Origin: UBA8389 sp964472175
GTDB lineage: Bacteria > Bacteroidota > Bacteroidia > Bacteroidales > UBA1402
Assembly: GCA_964472175.1 (NCBI GenBank)
Contig: CAYYJF010000037.1
Coordinates: forward strand, 1 to 18,935
Length of the DNA stretch: 18,935 nucleotides
Direction of reading: 5' to 3'
Shown: positions 14,572 through 18,935 of the stretch, in pieces
Layout of the letters: each line of letters opens with the position of its first letter
Numbering within the stretch: the stretch's first letter is position 1
Notes under the pieces: generated by a model
Databases searched by the model: none
What the model was told of the DNA's origin: nothing
Seen by the model: only the letters and a program-made list of their open reading frames with translations
Translations under genes and position numbers: made by a program

Positions 14572-16461
14572 CTAAGGATGGAGGTTTTTGGCACCGCTGA
14601 TTTCGGTTGAAATCTCACCCAGGCCGCCCATGGATAGGTGCACGCCTGTGTACACCCGAACGAAGTGAATTTTTTCGAGTACAACTGCGTTGCCTTGTGC
14701 ATCCCTGGCCCAATCCAAATCAAATCCGCAAAGATCTGAGTCATTGGGCTGATTGTCAACGTATCCCCATGGCAGGTTTTTATAGACCCAAAAACCGGAA
14801 GCAGATCGTTCGGCATTGGCGGCCAACAAACTACCTGTCCAAACCACGGAATCGCCTGCCCATTTGGGATATTTTCTTTTCAACATCCCACCCGAACCCT
14901 GATTGTCTGTCCAGCGGATGCTGTCGCCTGCCACCAACGGACGGTAATACACCAATCGGTAGCCCTTTTTGGTGGTATTCGATGCAAACTCAGAACCTGC
15001 CAGCTCAAACCAGGCATCATCGGGCAAACCGTTCTTGTTTTCATCCACGGAAACTTCCACGATACCGGGTTCTGACGACCCGGAAAAAGCATTGCCAAAG
15101 ATTTTAAAGTCGATGCCTTCACGGTTGTGGACCAACGAATCGAAACCAAAGGTGATGCTGCCACCATAACCTCCGAGCGAAACCAAATTGCCACGCAACT
15201 GCTGGAGCACCCGATGCAGGTAGTCTGCTTTGGTTTCACCCGAAACATCTTTTGGATATACGCCGACAAACTGTCCGGGTGCCGGCGAAAAATCGAAGAC
15301 GCTGGCAATGCCGTCGGGGATGGTTGCCGTGGTATCAGGCTGTTCAAAGGGATCGGGGTTGAAATCGGGTATGGACATACAGATGGATGGATTGTTGCCT
15401 ACTTGCCGGATTCGGTACAAAAGCTGGCCGCTTGTGTTGAAACACAACACGTCGCCAAAGGTTTCAAACCCATGGGCATCTGTCATGTAAATCAATCGGT
15501 TTTCTGGATCTGCATCAATGCCGTAGGGGGTTTCCAAAAGGGTTCCGTCCGTTATAAACTGCTCGTTGTCAACCTCCTTTGACACCAAATCAAACACCCC
15601 AATTTGATTTTCGCCCGATTTTTCGTTCCAATAATAATAGTAGGCCTTTTCATCCAAAATGCAGCATTTGGTGACGGCCATTGGGTAGACTTGAGAAACC
15701 ACGTCCTGCTGCGCATCAATACAGACCCATGTGCCCGATTCAGCGGCATAATCGCCCCGAACCGAGACGTAAACATGTCCCAGATTGTCGGATACGATGC
15801 ATCCGGGATTGAGCCCGACTTCGATCTTTTTAATTTCGGCAAAGGACTCGATGTCCACGACTGAAACCGAATTGTCGTAACTCAAGCCGGAGTTGAAGTC
15901 CAAACCGCCTGAATTGCTCACGTAGAGTTTGCCGTTGGAGGCGGTAATGCCATCGGGATTTCGACCTGCCTGAACAGTGGCTTCCATGTCCAATGTCGCT
16001 GTATCAACCCTGACCACCGATCCATCAAAGCAGCAGACATAGGCTTTGTCGTTCCAAAAGGCAAGGCTCCTGGGTTGTTTGTTTTTGCCGCTGACCACAA
16101 AGGAAAGCTGGCGGATGGATTTTCCGGTGACGGCATTCAAAACTTCCAGTTGGCCAGAACCGTTGACAATGACATAGAGTTTGGAACCATACCGCTTCAA
16201 ATCATTGCCTGTATCGCCCATTTTTCGACCGTTGGCTTGTTGGAAAAAATCGGAGATCAGTGTTTTCTTTTGCATGTCAAAAACAGACAAGGTGCTGTTA
16301 TTCAAAGACAAACGCCCTTCACAGAGCACCATCAAACCGCCAACGCCTTCTATCGAGCTGTTGTCTTGGTCGATGTCAATGGAATGCATGTCGTCACAGG
16401 AAGTCAGGCTTCCCAGAAGCAATGCAAACAAAATCAGGATATTGCCAGTATGGTTTTTCAT
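14572..16461 (-). CDS. Surface lipoprotein: BtuG-like/DUF5074 beta-propeller fused to a second extracellular module
   Basis: The 629-residue lipoprotein has lipobox LTSC with the lipidated Cys at 22. The following DD fits the acidic export signal for surface-exposed Bacteroidota lipoproteins. Residues about 38-365 form a YncE/DUF5074-type beta-propeller with repeated blade phrases (KLYVIVNGSGQLEVLN, KLYVSNSGG, HVYVSVRGD, YGIDADPENRLIYMTD). BtuG of Bacteroides, which hands vitamin B12 to BtuB, is a propeller of this kind. Residues about 380-629 are a second module (VSLGGYGGSITFGFD, EPGIVEVSVDENKNGLPDDA, GYVDNQPNDSD); DENKNGLPDD (473-482) resembles a calcium-binding loop. The open frame extends 35 codons upstream, but the ATG at 16461, seven bases after the btuB stop, gives the lipoprotein signal. 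It is co-transcribed with btuB under the B12 riboswitch. The cobalamin-binding role is inferred. Confidence 0.88.
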   Translation of the reverse strand: MKNHTGNILILFALLLGSLTSCDDMHSIDIDQDNSSIEGVGGLMVLCEGRLSLNNSTLSVFDMQKKTLISDFFQQANGRKMGDTGNDLKRYGSKLYVIVNGSGQLEVLNAVTGKSIRQLSFVVSGKNKQPRSLAFWNDKAYVCCFDGSVVRVDTATLDMEATVQAGRNPDGITASNGKLYVSNSGGLDFNSGLSYDNSVSVVDIESFAEIKKIEVGLNPGCIVSDNLGHVYVSVRGDYAAESGTWVCIDAQQDVVSQVYPMAVTKCCILDEKAYYYYWNEKSGENQIGVFDLVSKEVDNEQFITDGTLLETPYGIDADPENRLIYMTDAHGFETFGDVLCFNTSGQLLYRIRQVGNNPSICMSIPDFNPDPFEQPDTTATIPDGIASVFDFSPAPGQFVGVYPKDVSGETKADYLHRVLQQLRGNLVSLGGYGGSITFGFDSLVHNREGIDFKIFGNAFSGSSEPGIVEVSVDENKNGLPDDAWFELAGSEFASNTTKKGYRLVYYRPLVAGDSIRWTDNQGSGGMLKRKYPKWAGDSVVWTGSLLAANAERSASGFWVYKNLPWGYVDNQPNDSDLCGFDLDWARDAQGNAVVLEKIHFVRVYTGVHLSMGGLGEISTEISGAKNLHP

Positions 16462-16468
16462 GCGTTCA

Positions 16469-18577
16469 TTAAATTTGAATTTGTAAAATGGTTCGAAACG
16501 ACCTGCCAGGCATGGGAAAGTTGCGCACGATGTCGTACGATGCGTTCCACAAATTCTGGATCTCACATTTGATGGATCCGCGCCATTTGGATTGTTTGAA
16601 CGGATAGGTCAGGGAGAGCTGATGTTCCTGATAGCCGGGGATATCGTTTTCAGCCAGGTTTTGGCCGGACACATATCGGTGCCCTGAATACACCACATTG
16701 TAGCCCAGCTCCATCACGGGACAGCGCAACGATGTGCGAACAGAACCGTAAACCCTTGGTGCATAGGCTAATTGATGTTTATAGGTCGAGGCATCTGGAT
16801 TGCTCACGTCCAGGGCTTTTTGATAAGAATGATTCCAGGTGATGCGAACATCGGTTTTTTTGGACAAGGTCTGAATCAAACCCAAGGTGGCATCCAGGCC
16901 CTGAATTTGGGCTTCTCCCACATTGGTCATGCTCCAGACAAAAAGGTTTTTGGTGGGGACAGCCTGAATTTTATCCAGGATGCGGTTGTGATAGGCATCG
17001 AGCGACAGGTATGGATGCAAACCCGTCCAAAGCGGTTTGGCATGCAGCACCACACCCAGATTCCATTGGTGGGCTGTTTCGGGTTTCAAACGGGTATTTC
17101 CAACGGCCGTATAGTACAAATCGTTGAAGCTGGGCATGCGGAAAGACGATTTATAGAACAGCTTGAATTGCAGATTTTTATATTCTTCAAACGGCTGATA
17201 CAGGACATGAAACCAGGGCGAAAGTCGGTGTGTATCATGGGCTTGCGCACCCAACTGTGTCTGTTCCCAGACATTCGATCCGAGCACGCCTGCTGAGGTC
17301 TCCAGTCTATCGGCTGCATATTTCAAGCCCAGATGTCCGAGCAGGGTATTTCTCACCGGAAAGGGGAAACGGTTCATGTTACTCGTCATGGTGTTGTGCG
17401 CTGCATCTACGGAAATCGAAAGTTGCAGCGGATCTGTCAATTGGCTTTCCATCACCAGCGAGGTATAGGCTTCGCGCTGATCGTAGTTGTAGTCTTCTTT
17501 ACCGGTCGAACCCAGGTAGTCGGGGTTGAGATACCGCATCTTAGAGACCTGATATTTCCCCAAGAATTTCCACGAGCCCTTCCAGGGGTGTCGGCCTTCC
17601 ACCCGGCCTTGCACGAAGCCGTTATTGTCCCAGAGTTGTTGGTTGGAATGGGTGTTGTACAAGAGAATGGCTCCGGGCAATTGCTTGTCGGACTGGTTGT
17701 AAAAAGCCTTGACATCCCATTGCAGCGTGGGTGTCCATGCCCCGGAGACATTGGTTTCGACCGTCAGGGCTTCGTTGGCATTGTTGGATCTGTTGGCCAT
17801 TTGATAGTGGCTGTCCGAAATCCATTCTTTATACGGAAAATCGCCTTCAGACTGAAGCCAATGACTTTGAATGTTCCAAACGGTTTTGGATCCGATTTGA
17901 CTGGACATTGCGAGCTGGGCGCTTTTGGTATCAAAGGAACCATAAGTGAGGGCTGCACGGCCTTTGAAGGGTTGATTCGGAGCAAAAGTTTCCTTTTTCG
18001 ACACCAATGAAAGCATGCCTGTGGAAGCAAAGGCTCTGGCTGTCTGAAACAAATCGCCACCACTGCCAATCTGATAATCCACTTGTTCAATATTCCCCAG
18101 CATGAAACGGCCAATGTCAATTTGTCCAGACTGGCAATCGGACAAGACCAGACCGTCGTAGGAAATAGCGGTATGTTGTGCGCCAAAATTTCGTACGGAA
18201 AGGGTTTTTACCCCACCCAGACCGCCGTAGTCTTTGACCAGTGCGCCAGAGAAAAAGCGCACAGCATCTGAAACTTGCTCACCGGCAATGGTTTGCAGTT
18301 GTTGTTGTGTGAGTTTTTGAGTAAAGGGGCTGGCTTGGGTCGTATCTTTTCGGCTTTGACCTTCAACGGTGACGGGTTTGATGAGGATGGGGTCGATGCT
18401 GGAAAACATCAGGGGGTTTGACACAGTCACATTGGATGCCAAAACCTCACTGGGCACTAGGAGTTCATCAGAAGCCTGGAGTACATTGGAAGCCAGGATA
18501 TCATTTTGAGCCAGAGGCGAAAACCCCAGGCCGGTAAAAATAAATAATACAAGACGTTGAAACCAAATCTTACGCAT
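16469..18577 (-). CDS. btuB: BtuB-like TonB-dependent cobalamin receptor
   Basis: The 702-residue outer-membrane receptor lies directly behind a cobalamin riboswitch, which makes B12 or another corrinoid the likely ligand. Residues 1-24 are a signal peptide (ending SPLAQ). An unusual stretch of about 40 residues with ASNV repeats follows, then a candidate TonB box KPVTVEG (67-73). The plug comes next (about 80-195: QVSDAVRFFSGALVKDYGGL, LSVRNFGAQHTAISYDGL, IGSGGD), then a barrel with the FRMPSFNDLYY and RLKPETAHQWNLG signatures shared by BtuB and siderophore receptors. The chain ends QIQI rather than in an aromatic residue. A TTG six bases upstream (18583) is in frame, but the ATG at 18577 is preferred. 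No carboxypeptidase-like domain is present. The lipoprotein gene follows seven bases after its stop. Confidence 0.92.
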   Translation of the reverse strand: MRKIWFQRLVLFIFTGLGFSPLAQNDILASNVLQASDELLVPSEVLASNVTVSNPLMFSSIDPILIKPVTVEGQSRKDTTQASPFTQKLTQQQLQTIAGEQVSDAVRFFSGALVKDYGGLGGVKTLSVRNFGAQHTAISYDGLVLSDCQSGQIDIGRFMLGNIEQVDYQIGSGGDLFQTARAFASTGMLSLVSKKETFAPNQPFKGRAALTYGSFDTKSAQLAMSSQIGSKTVWNIQSHWLQSEGDFPYKEWISDSHYQMANRSNNANEALTVETNVSGAWTPTLQWDVKAFYNQSDKQLPGAILLYNTHSNQQLWDNNGFVQGRVEGRHPWKGSWKFLGKYQVSKMRYLNPDYLGSTGKEDYNYDQREAYTSLVMESQLTDPLQLSISVDAAHNTMTSNMNRFPFPVRNTLLGHLGLKYAADRLETSAGVLGSNVWEQTQLGAQAHDTHRLSPWFHVLYQPFEEYKNLQFKLFYKSSFRMPSFNDLYYTAVGNTRLKPETAHQWNLGVVLHAKPLWTGLHPYLSLDAYHNRILDKIQAVPTKNLFVWSMTNVGEAQIQGLDATLGLIQTLSKKTDVRITWNHSYQKALDVSNPDASTYKHQLAYAPRVYGSVRTSLRCPVMELGYNVVYSGHRYVSGQNLAENDIPGYQEHQLSLTYPFKQSKWRGSIKCEIQNLWNASYDIVRNFPMPGRSFRTILQIQI

Positions 18578-18581
18578 TTTC

Positions 18582-18598
18582 AAGCCATTTTTCGGCTT
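18582..18598 (-). promoter_or_regulatory. Small hairpin just upstream of the btuB start
   Basis: On the minus strand AAGCC (18598-18594) pairs with GGCTT (18586-18582) around a 7-base A-rich loop, ending four bases before the ATG at 18577. It covers the ribosome-docking region and could be part of the riboswitch expression platform acting on translation. No T-tract follows, so a transcription terminator is unlikely. The stem is only five pairs. Confidence 0.3.
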
Positions 18599-18683
18599 TC
18601 AGCAATGAAATGCAATGCATACGGTTGGTGGGAAAACACACGAATCCGAATGTACAGCCTTTCCTCGAAAGCCATCGGTCAAA

Positions 18684-18850
18684 TGCATGGCAGGTCTTCT
18701 GACTTGCTCCCTTTTACCACGCCTTCCCATCCTTTAGCAGGACAGTGGCTTTTTGTGGAAAATGTGTATAGAGCTTACAGCAGCGGGACTGTTCCGGACT
18801 CTCACCGGATTCCCTTTTCATCACGACCTTTTAGGTACGTGAACCAATGC
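18684..18850 (-). ncRNA. Cobalamin (B12) riboswitch
   Basis: The minus strand carries the conserved cobalamin aptamer elements in order. The closing stem is GCATTGG (18850-18844) with CCATGC (18690-18685). A CACG/CGTG-type P2 hairpin lies at about 18840-18821. The core is GGGAATCCGGTGAGAGTCCG and ACAGTCCCGCTGCTGTAAGC (within 18814-18773). GCCACTGTCC is at 18749-18740 and GGGAAGGC at 18728-18721. The B12 box AGTCAGAAGACCTGCC is at 18704-18689. Adenosylcobalamin binding represses downstream expression in this RNA class. The aptamer ends about 107 bases before the btuB start. The class is certain from the B12 box and core; the outer limits are approximate. Confidence 0.96.
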
Positions 18851-18854
18851 GGTG

Positions 18855-18862
18855 CAAAGGTA
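18855..18862 (-). promoter_or_regulatory. Probable -7 element (TACCTTTG) of the B12 operon
   Basis: The minus strand reads TACCTTTG, matching TAnnTTTG, four bases before the aptamer's first paired base. Transcription would therefore begin almost exactly at the 5' end of the riboswitch. The upstream region to the window end is AT-rich; a strict TTTG -33 box is not seen, only a T-rich stretch at about the right place. Confidence 0.5.
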
Positions 18863-18935
18863 CACATTAATTACGCATAAAAAAACATACTTTTTTTTGC
18901 GAAAAAATTAAAATCGACTATATATTTGATCAACA

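Noticed and set aside
16462..16566. N-terminal extension of the surface lipoprotein by 35 residues
   Set aside because: It overlaps the btuB 3' end and would bury the lipoprotein signal peptide that begins at the ATG at 16461.
1..18935. CRISPR array, prophage, integrase or complete insertion sequence
   Set aside because: No regularly spaced repeats with unique spacers, no transposase or integrase frame and no phage structural genes were seen; only short interspersed and tandem repeats are present.

Overview
The window looks like a scaffold piece from a Bacteroidota (Bacteroidales-like) chromosome. Several things point that way. Two TonB-dependent receptors are present, one with the N-terminal carboxypeptidase-regulatory-like domain typical of the phylum. 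A DUF4286 gene sits directly before ruvC. There is a THUMP-like methyltransferase, a receiver/PEP-pyruvate-binding-domain protein of a Bacteroidota type, a surface lipoprotein with acidic residues after the lipobox cysteine, and repeated promoter -7 motifs of the form TAnnTTTG. A run of exactly 100 N (11789-11888) marks a scaffold gap of unknown true length.

Layout. Bases 1-184 hold no convincing gene. An AT-rich orphan secreted protein (185-1150, -) follows. A two-gene unit comes next: a PaaI-type hotdog thioesterase and a secreted DUF3237 protein (1326-2318, +). It lies between two exact 24-bp direct repeats. A probable operon on the - strand (2514-4211) encodes a NifU-like Fe-S scaffold homologue and a GGGtGRT protein, with a strong Shine-Dalgarno between them and a UUCG-tetraloop terminator at its end. 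A GH115 alpha-glucuronidase (4380-6869, -) stands alone. A 21-bp triple tandem repeat and a tRNA-Ala(GGC) with its own terminator follow. DUF4286-ruvC (7195-8092, +) converges on a methyltransferase / TonB-dependent receptor pair (8110-11710, -).

Right of the gap, a large protein with receiver domains and an ATP-grasp PEP/pyruvate-binding domain (5' end lost in the gap, ends 14570, +) converges with one intervening base on a cobalamin-uptake operon (14572-18850, -). That operon has a TAnnTTTG promoter motif, a cobalamin riboswitch, a BtuB-like receptor, and a surface lipoprotein that joins a BtuG-like beta-propeller to a second extracellular module.

How the parts work together. The right end reads as a self-contained B12 capture and import unit under riboswitch control. 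The NifU-like/GGGtGRT pair is a widely conserved but functionally unassigned couple and is the best candidate here for an undescribed process. The receiver/ATP-grasp protein is a second candidate: it has two-component receiver folds and a PPDK-type nucleotide-binding domain, but no phosphohistidine or PEP-utilising domain. The left 2.4 kb contains fragments of an interspersed palindromic repeat and may be accessory.
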